Shown in pieces: positions 13,685 through 25,685 of a stretch of 64,000 nt of DNA. The translations under genes and the position numbers were made by a program. The notes under the pieces were generated by a model that did no database searches, had not been told where the DNA came from, and saw only the letters and a program-made list of their open reading frames with translations. The stretch lies in the NCBI GenBank assembly GCA_017590115.1, contig JAGGNK010015558.1:607841-671840 (forward strand), given 5' to 3'. Position 1 is the first letter of the stretch. The number at the start of each line of letters is the position of its first letter. This stretch comes from Montifringilla adamsi (lineage: Eukaryota; Chordata; Aves; Passeriformes; Passeridae).

Positions 13685-16624
13685 AGTATAGGAAACAAAC
13701 CCCCCAGAAGAAACTGATGGAAGCTTGCTTTAGGATAAAAAAGTTTAGTACAAGTGCAAAGTAATGTCAGAAAGGCCATGGAAAACTCAGTTTAAATCCA
13801 GTAGAGTAACTCACAAAGCACTGTGGAAAGATTTTGCTGCATGACTCCTGCTACAATCAAAGGAAATGAAGAGGCTGCAAAGCTTGCAAAGTATCTTAAA
13901 AGACAGTTTCTCTAATGTTCTTTTCCATCCTCCATCTAACCTCATTAAACTTCTTATATTAGGTATTCTTCCTGTCACAGTTCAAGTAAGTTAGTCTCCA
14001 GCTGAGTTTCCAGCATGTGAATCACAGTTTGTGTTTGTTTTGTTTTGGTTTTTTTTTCTGGAGCTTTCAAATGGTAGTGGGGATAGCACACAACAAATGG
14101 CAGGGTGGGTTCCTCTGTACTGCAGTTGCACTGATCAGAGAAGCCACAGAAGAAGTGCAGGATTCAAGCACAGGCTGACGAGTGGGTTATATCCTGGCTA
14201 CAGCAGGTCTCTTCAACTTTTTGGCAACTTTAGAATAACTCATGAATTTTCTATGCTAGTGGTTTGATGCTCAGAGGGCTTTTTAACTGGGAGCTGTGGG
14301 TTGGTGAATAACATGGGCCAGCAGCAGCACAAGCACAAAGGTGAGGTCAGCATCCTGTTGGGTGTCAATGTCAGCCCAGCTGACATGATTTTTCACCCTT
14401 TTTCCCAACGTAAAACTTCACGGGTCTACTGAAATGGATGCATTTTTACTGGAGTGGAGTGAGCTTCATCTCTACATAACCAGATGACTTCTTATGGTTT
14501 TTACAGTCCCTGTAATAAGAACGAAACACAGTCTTTGAAGACTAAAATGTAGTTATGTATTCTGAATGCACTTCACTGGAAAATGCTTTGTGTGACAAGC
14601 CAGTGCAGCTGGATGGATGGCTTCCTCTCCATTTGAGGACAAACGGAAACAGGAGGATAATGCAACGCATTCTCCAGCCAGAACATGCCTTGTACAGAAG
14701 CCTCATTGTATTCAGATGCATTTATAACTGTGGGCCATGACACAAAGTCACAAAAGAGGTACAAGCTGCTCCTTACAATGGCCTGATGCCTCAGCCCTAG
14801 ACAAAGAAAGCTATTGGCTGAGCAGCACTCGGAGCAGTCTGTAATAGGATCCTTCTCAGCTTTGGCGTGAGTGATGTGCCTACTAATGATCTCACTGGCT
14901 GGTCTAAGCCAGTGGCACTCTGTATGTCATAAAACTCAAAATGGCTCAGAGGCTCAAGGGACAGGCCATCTGATTGAAAGAGCTGGAAGAGGATTGGGGA
15001 CCCTTCAGGAATGAATCACAGACAGCAAATAACTTTTCCCATTGCAGTGCAGGACTAGGCTGGATAAGCATCTAAGATCTGAGGCTCACTTCCCAAGTTG
15101 GCCAGGCTCAGACAACTCTGGCTCAGTAAAAGGAAGGGCACCACAACAGCCCACTAGCAGTCCATGGCCACCCCAGCACAGTGCTTCTTCCATCAGGTTA
15201 AACACCACTTCCTCACTCTCCTAGCTCCTAAGCAGATGACAGTCTGCTCCACTTGATGAAGAGCTTGACTACATGAAAGGATTCACACAGCCCACTGCTG
15301 TCATACAGCATAAGCTCCTGCTGAAAGTTTATGGGTGTATGTGTGCAGAAGAAAAACTGAAAGTAAATTAAAAAATGCTCCTATGGGATGTAGTGAGAAA
15401 CTTCAGCTCCTCAGAGGTCCAAATCAGAGAGCAGAAGCTGATTTTTTGGTTCCACATCCTACAGAGGATATGGAGCAAAACTTGACTCTCTCGCTTCATA
15501 GATTAAGAAATTCTGCCACATTAAATTTGATCACTAACAAGAGATTAATTTCTGCTGTCTTGCCCTCTGACAAGCCAAAATAGTGCAAATCAAAAGGTTC
15601 TTGTAACGCCTTGATGGCAGGAAAGCTCAAATAGCAGACTATCTGAGGGGAAAGGTACCTCATGAGGAGACAAGGTCTGCATGAGTGGTCACTGGTCTTA
15701 AACTGAGGTTCTGGACCTTCCAACATGTCACTAATCACCTTTGACTAGACACCTCCATGGCAGAAGTTACTTAGCTGGATTGAACTATCCAAATAGGTGA
15801 TGATTCTGGCTTACATGGACACCAAGACACCAGCAAAAATCCAGGAGTTTAATGAGACCACTTCTCTCACGATTGCTGGGAGAATCTCTGAACAGAAAGA
15901 GCCAAAAATATACAGGTAGATTTGGCTACAGTAGAGAGGAACATATCTAATTCTGTAGAAAAGCACCCCAGAAAAAGATCCACCCCTAATATCCTCTGAT
16001 CCTCCATGCCAGCCCAATATGCTTTAATCTGGGCTGAAAAGTTTAGTGGAAGAATTTCAACAGCCAACCTCCTTCTGTCACCATCATACATGAGAATGGA
16101 TAGGAAAAAGCCCTACCTTTCTGATCGCGTTGTTGTAGGCTGTTACACCTCAGGATGATTCCAAGTCATTTACAGAAAGGGTCCTCACACTGCTCCTCGT
16201 AATGGAAGGCCTAATGGTTGAAATGAAACTACCTAGCATTTTGTTCTGGAAATTAAAATAATAGTGGATGCTACACGCTGAAACCTTACTGAAATAAAGA
16301 AGTTTCAAAGTCTCAATATTTATGCAATGCAGACAGGTATTGCTTTTATATAAAGCAGAAGTGGCTGTATGCACATTGTTGTAATCTCAAAATGGCACCT
16401 TATTATCAAAATGAGATCTAGGCCTGAAATATTAAAAATCCAGCTGGAAATAGCAATTTCCCAGAAAAGCAGATTGCGCTATGACAGCTACCCCACCCCC
16501 AAATAAAACCTAAGTAAAAAAATGACAACAAAACATTGAGTTTGTAGTGCTGTCTTTCATTTTAATACTCACATCCAAGGATCTAAAGGTAAAACTAGCA
16601 CTTTGTATACAAAACAGGAAAATA
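13685..16624. other. non-coding stretch, no gene recognised
   Basis: No domain-bearing open frame and no repeat family recognised. Open frames reach about 82 codons, which is expected by chance. Confidence 0.55.
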
Positions 16625-16755
16625 ATGGGGTTTAGGGGTTTTTTGTAGTTGTTGTTGGGGCTTTTTGTTGCTTTGAGTTTTGTATTGGTTTGGTTTGGTT
16701 AGGTTTGGTTTTGGTTTTGTTTGTTTGGAGTTTGTTTTGTTTTGTTCTTTCTTTT
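16625..16755 (+). repeat. G/T-rich low-complexity repeat (TTTGG-like)
   Basis: The plus strand is almost entirely G and T. It has three GGGG runs at about 16627, 16634 and 16657, one of them in a telomere-like GGGGTTTAGGGG context. A degenerate TTTGG/TTTTG repeat follows to about 16745. Runs of GG every 3-5 bases could form a two-layer G-quadruplex. This is best called a degenerate simple repeat. Confidence 0.85.
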
Positions 16756-17403
16756 ATGTAATCTGTAAATATGTTTCAGGGCTTAAATAATTAGGCAAAT
16801 TTTGAAATTTGTTCTTCTGCTAGATCCAAAACCAAAAATTTTGTTATTTGAGACTGTAGGAAGTGTTGCTTTACGTTGTTGTGTGAAACTTATAATTCAG
16901 TTATAAATATGCTCTGTGCTTCATAACAATTCAAAGGTGAGAAATGAGACAGAAGTTGTATTACTTTGTAATCCTGAGATATGGCAAACTTTCCTAAGAA
17001 ATCAATTCACAAAGCTGTGGCTTTAGAAGAATTGGACACACCTAGCAGATCAAACCCAGATGCCAAGAAAATGTTCCCAGGGCTGAAATGATAAACATGC
17101 TGACATCACAGAAATTGATTTGTTTTTAAGATACAAAGGCCTGTGCATAAAGATTATGTTTTGATAAAAGACCCGTCATTTGAAATGTGTAACTATTTTC
17201 TATAGATTACTTCCCAGAGCAGCTGGAAAAACATGATCTACTAAAGATAAAATTGTTCCTACAAACACATTAAAAAGGACTACAGGGAATCAGTTATAAG
17301 GCCAGTGAATTTAGAAAAGGATGTAATGAGTTATAGTAGTAGAGGAATATTGTTCCATTCCAATCAAAGGCAGTGTCCCTAGGTTAGGGATAGATCTGCA
17401 TGC
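16756..17403. other. non-coding stretch
   Basis: AT-rich sequence between the G/T repeat and the ERVL-type LTR. No gene or repeat recognised. Confidence 0.55.
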
Positions 17404-17964
17404 TGGTTTACACTGAGTTTATTTTCTTCACAATAGCTAGCACGTGGCTGTGTTTGGATTTGCATTGAAAGTTATGTTAGCACAGGGATACTCTTGTTAT
17501 TGCTGAACAACACTTGGACCTTTTCTGCTCCTCATCCCTACCTAGCATTAAGGAAGCTGTGGATGCACAAGCAGTTGTGAGGGGACATAGCTGGAACAGC
17601 TGACCCAGCAGGAATATTTCATATTGTACGGCACATTTCTCAGCATTTAAAGCTGGGGAAGGAGAAGGAAAAAGGGAATGCTTCAAGTGATGGCCTTTGT
17701 TTTCCCCAGTAACTGCTGTGTGTGATGGGGCCCTGCTCTCCTGGAGATGGCTGAACACCTGCCTGCCCATGGGAGGAACTGAATTAATTTCATGTTTTGC
17801 TTGGCTTATGTGCATGGCTTTTGCTTCCCCTATTACAGTGTCTTTATCACAACCCACAAGTTTTTTCACTTTTACCCTTCCAATTCTCTCCCCCATCCCA
17901 CCAGTGGCAAGTGAGCAAATGGCTGTGTGGGGATCAGAAAACAGCTGGGGTTAAACCAAAAAAA
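17404..17964 (+). mobile_element. degraded ERVL-type LTR, plus orientation
   Basis: From memory, this matches a common avian LTR along nearly its whole length. It starts TGGTTTACACTGAG, passes through TGTTATTGCTGAACAA, CAGCTGACCC and a decayed TATA region at 17644-17651 (ATTTAAAG). It continues through GCTGAACACCTGCC and CTCTCCCCCATCCCACC to the diagnostic tail GCTGGGGTTAAACCA. Many substitutions and no convincing flanking duplication suggest an old solo LTR. A 139-codon minus-strand frame inside it (17477-17896) is antisense to the LTR and not a gene. The family is quite certain; the ends are good to about 10 bases. Confidence 0.8.
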
Positions 17965-18001
17965 TCTGAAAAAAAATCTCAATCTGAATTACCTTGAATA
18001 C

Positions 18002-18038
18002 CTCTCTTTTAGAGGCTCTCTCTTTTAGAGGCTCTCTC
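18002..18038 (+). repeat. 16-bp tandem duplication
   Basis: The 16-bp unit CTCTCTTTTAGAGGCT occurs at 18002-18017 and 18018-18033, followed by the start of a third copy. The copies are identical, so the duplication is recent relative to its surroundings. Confidence 0.93.
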
Positions 18039-18082
18039 TCATATTCAGAACCAGGCCTGACTTCAGATTTCACATATCACTG

Positions 18083-18132
18083 CTAAATAAAACACAGTAT
18101 ATAATCACTAAATAAAACACAGTATATGATCA
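18083..18132 (+). repeat. 25-bp tandem duplication
   Basis: Two adjacent 25-bp copies, 18083-18107 and 18108-18132, start CTAAATAAAACACAG and differ at one base near the end (ATAATCA versus ATGATCA). With the 16-bp duplication just upstream, this is a small cluster of independent slippage events. Confidence 0.93.
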
Positions 18133-19679
18133 TCCACACTGTGTGAAATTTGGATCTACCAAGAGACAGAAATATTTTCTAATCAGGCTCAGCTGTATAA
18201 AAGTAAGGAAGCCATTGTACCAGGATGAAGTTTATACAAAAATTAATAAGACGTGAATTGTTTTGTGGGAAAAACTTACTTTATGAAAACTTTCCATTCA
18301 CATCCTTCCACTGACTAAGAACTAGGTTCACACCAAGGCACTGGCATGAGGAAGAGAAAAAATTTACATAAATCTTAGAACATATTTTCGGAGAAGATGC
18401 TGAAATCCATTATCTGTTTTCATGAAATTAGGACACTTTTCAGTCCCAAGATGACCAACTACTTAAATTTCAAACACCACAATTTTTCATCACAATATTT
18501 GTGTAAACTTTAGGTGCATCAAATCAAAAAAAAATGAAAAACAAAGTCCAACGGTAAGTGCACTACACTTTTTAATTATTGAATTATGGGTGATAAAAAT
18601 ATTTGCACTATAAGATCTGGAATAAATAAAAAAGGGATAATGGTTAAAGTATATTATAATAATATATGCTGAAAGATCAATTAAGAGTCACTATATTTAC
18701 ACAGTATAAATATTTCATGTGAAGAAACAGGAAGAGAGAGGCTCAAAGTCATTGGATGAGGCTCCCTACTGCATTAGTACAAAAGCAGCAATAGAAAAGA
18801 TATGACATTTTAGGTAAACAAGTACTTTATGTGAGCACAGTTGAATAAACTGTTTTGCAAAGGGTACTTCATTTGGATAATGCTCTGGTAATAAAAAAGG
18901 GCAATAACTTCTTTACAATATACAGAGCTCTATTATCTACTCTGCCAGAGCTCCTTCTCTCCCTCTTTTTCCCAGAGGGTAAGGGGTCTGGAGTAGATTC
19001 AGTCACTGTTCTTTTAAAGAAGAGTCTCTTAATTTAAAGAGATTATTAGGCATTAATTCATAGTAAAGAATTACTATGACTGACAGACACCAGAAGGGAA
19101 ACTAACTCAGAAGCCATTTCCTGAACAATACTTGACCTTACCATTGTTGATCAAATAGCAGTCTTGCAATGAGAACTAAAGTTGTTTTACCATGGAAATT
19201 AACACAAAGAGAAGAAAGCTTGTCACCAGGATTACAAAATAAAGTGAACTGGTTTGATAACATATTTATAAATTACCACACTTGATCTACACAGACAAAA
19301 CTCATTCCAAACAACGTTTGTCAAAATATTTAATCCCCAGTGGTCTCAACTTATACCTTTGAAATAAAAAGGGAATTTGATATCTTCCTATAATACTCAC
19401 AAACAGAGCCTCAGACTCCCTTAAATATACTATGTTGGGGCCCTGGCCCACTTTGAAAACAACAGAAACTTGCCCTCTTCACCTCACATCCAAAGCAGCC
19501 AGTCTGGACCTGTTCTCATACCCACACAATTACTGAGTTAAATAACCAGATGGATGTAATTCAGAAGTCTGTCAACATGCTAATCTTTCTTATACAGCTT
19601 GACTCCAGATTAGTGATCTAGTCCACCCAATCCCATTCTCTCAGTCTACAGCCAGCTACAAGTGGTTTGGGAACCACTG
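18133..19679. other. non-coding stretch
   Basis: AT-rich sequence with no recognisable gene or repeat family. Open frames do not exceed about 60 codons. Confidence 0.55.
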
Positions 19680-20064
19680 ATGAACCATAGAATAGCTTGG
19701 GTTGGAAGGGATCTTTTAAGTCCAAGACCCCTGCCATGGCCAGGGACACCTTCAACTGCATCAGGCTGATGGTTGAGTTTACAGTTCCATTCGGACGGAA
19801 CTCCAATGTTTCCAGGAATGGAGGATCTACCACCTCTCTGGGCTACCTGTTCCAAAGTTTCACCAATCTCATTGTAAAATATTTCTTCCTTATATTTAGT
19901 CTGAATCTACCCTGATTTAGCTTAAAACCATTACCCCTTGTCCTGTTGCAACAAGCCCTCCTAAAAAGTATGTCCCCATCTCTTTTATGAAATCCATTAA
20001 GTACTGAAATATTTAAGTACAGAAAGGCCCTGAAAGGCCCCCTTTAAGTACAGGACAGGGCAGA
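19680..20064 (-). mobile_element. CR1 LINE, truncated 3' end
   Basis: Reading the plus strand gives the reverse complement of an avian CR1 3' end: CATAGAATAGCTTGGGTTGG, then GGGACACCTTCAACTGCATCAGG, CTCTGGGCTACCTGTTCCA and ACCCCTTGTCCTGTTGCAAC. The element therefore lies on the minus strand with its 3' terminus at about 19680. It is 5'-truncated, as most CR1 copies are. Near the truncated end there is a small internal duplication around AAGTAC and GAAAGGCCC (20000-20050). No intact reverse-transcriptase frame remains. Confidence 0.93.
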
Positions 20065-20165
20065 TGGCAGGTAAACAGTGCTGGCACTTCAGAAAATACC
20101 AGGAGTAACTTTTCTCACTGTTATTTTACCTTTGTTATTCATCTGTTTTCTAGATACTTAAAGAG

Positions 20166-20171
20166 GATCAA
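20166..20171. repeat. left target-site duplication GATCAA
   Basis: Six bases immediately before the LTR, identical to the six bases after it at 20785-20790. Confidence 0.88.
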
Positions 20172-20283
20172 TGTCGGGGTCCGCTGTTATGTGTCTCTGC
20201 CCTGACACGGGGAAAGGTGATTCTGGGCAGCCGCGATTTCGAAGGATGAGTCTGGACTCTCAGATTCTCGGTCTTCAGTTCTG

Positions 20284-20289
20284 TTTATT
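20284..20289 (-). terminator. LTR poly(A) signal AATAAA
   Basis: TTTATT on the plus strand, AATAAA on the minus strand, at the expected distance downstream of the LTR TATA box. Confidence 0.7.
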
Positions 20290-20393
20290 AATTCTTATCT
20301 ACAAAGTTTTCTCTCTGCCCAGCCGAGGTCCGCTCAGCAGGACAGTCAAGTGCACTCTCCCCCGCCCACAGGGCGGCTGTGTCCTTTATAGTA

Positions 20394-20400
20394 AAAACTA
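20394..20400 (-). promoter_or_regulatory. LTR TATA box (TATAAAG on minus strand)
   Basis: The only good TATA sequence in this LTR, correctly placed upstream of the poly(A) signal. A GC-rich segment with GGGCGG-like bases lies just downstream. Activity cannot be judged from sequence. Confidence 0.65.
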
Positions 20401-20784
20401 CGTGTGCCATGTTTACCTTTATTTCCCAATACTATTCACCCTTATAGACAAGTGTACCTTCACCATGAACCAATCCCCAAGTGCCAACATCACCACACAA
20501 AATGGAAGACATGAAGAAGAAAGAAGAACACAGGACCATGCCCTGAATCCTCCATCTTGTCTTCATAACCCCACTGTACCTATTTTTCTAAAATTTATAT
20601 CTCCTTCCATAAATGTACCATTCACACCCAAGAAGCTCTCATTTCCTCATACACAGGTTCTTCTCCTTTTGATGGATCAAAGTCAGACCACCACACTCTT
20701 TTGGCAGCATTCCAGGGTTTCCGAGCCCCCCAGGGGCTCCCCTGGTGTCTCTGCACATCCGCAGTGGTGTGCTGAGATCCCACA

Positions 20785-20790
20785 GATCAA
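20785..20790. repeat. right target-site duplication GATCAA
   Basis: Perfect match to 20166-20171; the pair fixes both LTR boundaries to the base. Confidence 0.88.
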
Positions 20791-23700
20791 CATTTAGAAT
20801 TTCTGAGCCCCATCCCCCAAATGTTTTGTTATTTCACTTACAAAAAATTATTTTTCACAACTTGTTCATACTCTCTCTCAGACCCAGATAAATCAGGAGC
20901 AGAATGACTGATGACACTGAGCTAGAGCCAGAAGCTGAACATGACAGGTTTCAAAAGTTACTGTGACATTTTACAGCCTCAGTACTGAGCCTAATAGTGC
21001 GTTCTTATTGAAATATTCTTTAACTGAACACATAGTTTACAAACAGATATTTCAGGCAAAATAAATAAGAAAATATTCAAATTTATTTTATCACTAAACC
21101 CAAGGCCTTTAAAATCCTTGAACAATGCGAGTTAAAGCAACTGAGAAAGCTAAATTCATTTTTCAGAGAAATGTTCTTTATACTTGCTTCAGCGGTCAGG
21201 GTCTAGGAACTCCCAGAGGGACAATCAGAAGTCATCAGTTTTATTTTGCATTGGCTTTTCAGCTTTGAGATTTGGATTGTTTCATTCTAAGTGAAAACAA
21301 AAGATTTCTAGGCATGATCCAACAATGGGATTGCCTAATGACTGTCATTTGAATAAAGGGTTACCTTTCAATTTTATATCCTCTACAAATGAGCAGTAAA
21401 ACAACCCTAGTTCTCAAAAATCCTCTTATCAATATTGCAGCAGTTCTGAGAAACGAGATCTTTCAGCAGAGCAGCATATTTCCAAATGCTTGTGTTTTAT
21501 GTTCTGAAAGTGCCCAAGACAGCTTTGCTAAGTGCTATTTCTTATACAAACCAACTGGAGAACCTGCACCCACCATCAGATTAGTTTGCTTTGTCAATCA
21601 TTCATTTCAAACGGCTCTCATGAGCATTATGAGAATGAGCCCTTTACTCCCCTTCCTGCCCACAGGCCTTGTTGTCATATGAATTTTTTTTTTTTTTTTT
21701 TCATTTTGGATGTTCTTAAGAAATTCCTAAGTGCTACAATTAAACAGATAATATGACACAAACAAAAGCTGAGCCTGCCAAGTTCCAAGAAGTCAAGAAG
21801 ATGACATCGTTTGTGCACGCTTGAAATTATGGAGCAGTGATTGCAACCTGAAGTGAACGTGCTATGCCAGTACAAACAAAAATCAGTACATCCACATTTC
21901 TGACATGCTTCCTTCACAAAGTTCTATACCCTGCCACCATGGAAATTTACGTGGCATGTGGTCTGGTTGCTTGGTCAAACAGTTGAAAATTAACACCATA
22001 AAGAGGCTTAGATGGGTGTGGGTTCAAGATCTTTTCTAGGTTGAGCCATCCTTTGTAGTTCTCTGCAAATTACACCTTTACATGGCTAATTGTGTAACAT
22101 CAGGGACACTAGGTGCACGACTGAGCTGTTCACTATGAACAGACACAACATGAACTCTCTGCAAGCCTAATTTCAAAACACTTCAAGAACTGTAGCACTG
22201 ATTTCAGTGTGTGTGCACCACTAAAACAAAGTTGTTCTCTTTCCGCTTTCCTGAAAACCAAAAGTCTTCTTGAAAACTCATTATCAATCCATGTGCTGGA
22301 GCAAGGGATTCTCAGGGAAAACAGCAATAACCCTTCTGTGAAAGTTTTCCATTATTTTCTGATACCTTTGCAATGAAATATTATAGGTGCCTCATGCTTT
22401 TATTGACATGTCAAATATGTAGTTCCTCGCTGTCTCAAGGAAATGCTGAATACTGTGATTACCTAGTGAGGAGTCACTGCAGTAGATGATTCCCTATTTA
22501 ATCTTTTGTCACCTTCTGTAGAAAGGATAAGACTTCTGGTTCAACTTAGTCTTTTGGTTGGGTCTTTTTCTCTAGCATCCTTATTGCTTACTCTTTAACT
22601 GACTGGGTTCTGTAAAGAAAAACTGCTTCTGACATAAAGTGAATGAGAAAGATTATTACATTAGCAGGAACAAGGGAGGGAGTTCACAAGATAATTCATG
22701 TGACAGATGAGCCCTTAGAATTGCAAAAAGCTGGTGCAAAGAAAACACCACTCTGTTTTCCAAAGTGGTTGTTAATATTTTTTGTGACTTTTACAGAAAG
22801 TTGAAAGTGAATTAGAGACATCACTTTAGTATTATTTACATCCAGTTAGAATTTTGAATTATACACATTGTCTTATGTCTTACAGTTATTTTTTTTAAGA
22901 AATACACAATCACAGTTTTCAAAGTACTGGACTAGCAGGCGGCTTTTTCAACACAAAGGTAATACATTTATTTAAAGGACCAATGTTTAATTTTTGAAAC
23001 TGTATGGTAGAAAACCCCTCTGCAAGCTCCAATCTATGTTTCCATTGAATAAACAGAGAGAATTTTGAATCAGAACAGGAATAAAAAAAGGCAAAGCCTT
23101 TGTCTGTCCTTGAGGAAAGAAGAGAAAATAAACAGGCACAAGTACATCTCTTCCATGGAGAGAAAAGAGTGGCAACACTCCTGACAGTGGGTAATGCCAA
23201 ATCATCAAAGTCAGTAAGTGCTAAAACTGGCACTTCGACGTAGCATTTGCTCAGTGCTGGCTGACAAGATGCAATCTGGAGGTTTGCCAGGAAAACAGGA
23301 AAGGTGGCTGTTGTTCTGGTACAGGATGCTATTACACATAATTTGAAGATATGCAAGTACTTTGTGTTTATGCATACAGGGTGGCCATGGGATTCTTGAG
23401 TGGCCTATTTCTTTTGACACTCCTAATACGTCTAAAAAGTTCTGATGAGAAAAAGACAAAACACACCTACAGGGCTAAATTTAGACACATTTTTTTCTTT
23501 GATACTGGAATTATATTTGGCCTACTTGAAAAAGAAAAATAATTAGATTAGGTTATAAACATGCTTCTAAGATGACTAACCATAAAGGTCACATTGGGAA
23601 ATCAGTTATAGATATAACAGGACATCTGAAATGTCACAGACACCTCTTCTTTGATGAAAGTACTTGTTTTATGTTTGAAAGATAAAAACAGAACCTTTGC

Positions 23701-25685
23701 ACTTTTGCATTTATCTTCCTTTGGTTACAATTTTGCTAACATATACTGCTTTTCTTACCAGTAAAGTAGCACAACCCAAAAAAAAAAAAAAGGAGAAACA
23801 TGTATGAAGAATGTAAGCCCAAACTTGTGATAAATAGTATTAATATCCAGGTCATGAAGCTAGATATTAAACCCTGCACATCCTCTTGACCTGATAGGAT
23901 TATTCTCTTCGAGGGTTGAAAATGTTTCAACCTCAATACTCACTGAATAATTGGCTGTTCTGTGGGTGAGTGACACCAAGGTGATAGTAACAGTGAATAA
24001 CCATAATCTGACTTGGATTCACTCTTATTTGGTGATTTTTAACTGTCTGAGGCTCAGATTCTAATTTCAGGCAAACCCAGCCATGCTGCTGACATCCCTT
24101 TGTATTGCTACAGTTTTGAAACTGGCCTTAAACCCCATTTGCTTGTCCAAATGAGCAATATCAAGAGTCTCTGCTGTGGAAAAAAAAAAGAATTGCAAAT
24201 TAATCAGTTGATAAAATAGAATTTAGGGATAGACAGTAGTCTTTTTAGTCCAAAGGGTATTTGGACAGCATAGGCCAAATGTATGTAAATTAATCCCTTT
24301 ATCTAATTCTAAGCCTTTAAAATGCCTACTGCTTATCTCATCTGTGGTCCTAGTATAAACAACAACTATCAGAGTCTGTTGGAAGGTTTCTTGAATCTGG
24401 TGAAGCCCAGAGTAGTCCATTCTGCACAGCTCAGTTGTCCTTGCTGTTGAAGAAGACAGCACTCAGAGCGGAGCAAAGAAGAGGATCTAGTGTTACTTCG
24501 CAACACAGGCGTGAAAAGAATATCATGCCACTCGCGTGTCTTTGAAGTTTTATTTCTCATTTTACTAAAATTACAACTCAAAGCTCTTTGTGACACAATT
24601 TGTTCTTCAAGAAGCTTTTTTCACTGAGAAACCTTAATCAGATTGTTTCCTTTATAGAATTAGTAACCCAAATTCAGCAGTTGGTCTTGTCTCAGCATGT
24701 CTGGTCTTCTGTTCTCTGCATCTCCATCAAGAGTTTTGTCTTTACTATCACTCCTTCTGCATCTTGGCCTATCCTAGAAAATGTTACTGAGTACATGCAA
24801 TATTGTTATATGGGACAAATGCCACTATTGGACAGAAGTCTGCCTAAATGACGATTCATAATTTCATGGAAGTCAGCATTGAATTCACTGGCAGAGATCT
24901 CTGTAAATTAAGCACTAGACTTTTCTACATGCATTTGGTTGTGGTCAGGCCTAAGATTGTAACATCTATATCCACACAGACAAGGTGTGGAATCCAGGCT
25001 TGAGAGCAGCCCAGCACACACTGGAAATCCTAATAAATGCCACGGTTTGAAATTGTTGACATGGCTTTGCAGAACCTAAAGGACTCACAAACAAGCAAGT
25101 TTATTTCTGTGTGATTTCCTGGAGAGCAGGCAAAGAATATTTCTGTTTGGAGGGAGGGACTGAAAGCCAAATGGTCCTTTCACAGCTACTTTTGGAACCT
25201 CTGGGAATCTCTTCAAGGACAAAACCAGACAATGTCACAGGAAATGCCATTAGATCATCCAAGGATCAAGGAAGTAGCTTTACCTTTCCCTGAGCTATGT
25301 TCAAGTACAAACCCAGAACAGGGGACTGTCTCTGTGAGTGGGTGAGCTCAGGTGAAGAAATGGTTGAAAGAAGAACACGTAATGGAGTGAAGCAACTGAA
25401 GGACTTATGTGTTCTCCTCCAGGCTCCATCACTGTAAGAGCAGGAGAAAAAAAATGTGTCTCTTTTATTACAAGTGTAATTACACTGGGAATTTGGGACT
25501 GGAGCATCTCCACATACCCTTTCTAAACTCTCACACCTGAGGAACTTTGATGTATGCATGTCTATAGGAAATATTTTACAATCACCAAAACTGCTCATTA
25601 CTGTCACAGAAAGCATCTATCAGTATCTCTGTGCAGGATCCAGAAAGAGCACACCTGCAAAGATATTCACAGATCAGCAAGTTCA
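20791..25685. other. non-coding stretch, no gene recognised
   Basis: Contains T18 at 21684-21701 and A13 near 23779 but no repeat family I can name. The longest frame is 145 codons on the minus strand (22919-23356). It is cysteine- and serine-rich with no recognised motif and is treated as chance. Confidence 0.55.
21684..21701. repeat. T18 homopolymer
   Basis: Eighteen consecutive T after GAA. No retroposed body is recognisable on either side. Confidence 0.93.

Larger units (their letters stand above)
20172..20784 (-). mobile_element. solo ERV LTR (ERVK-like), minus orientation, 613 bp
   Basis: Canonical TG...CA ends: plus-strand TGTCGGGGTCCG at the left, GATCCCACA at the right. A perfect 6-bp duplication, GATCAA, lies on both sides; 6 bp is typical of class II (ERVK/alpha-beta-like) elements. 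On the minus strand a TATAAAG box (20394-20400) precedes an AATAAA signal (20284-20289) by about 105 bases, giving a U3-R-U5 order that reads right to left. No internal retroviral sequence flanks it, so it is a solo LTR left by recombination. A 208-codon plus-strand frame across it runs against the LTR's own direction and is not regarded as a gene. Confidence 0.92.

Noticed and set aside
17477..17896. 139-codon minus-strand frame
   Set aside because: Antisense to the ERVL-type LTR.
20171..20797. 208-codon plus-strand open frame, longest in the window
   Set aside because: It coincides with the 613-bp solo LTR and runs opposite to that LTR's TATA-to-poly(A) direction; no known domain.
22919..23356. 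145-codon minus-strand frame
   Set aside because: No recognised motif, cysteine-rich mixed composition, length within chance expectation for 64 kb.
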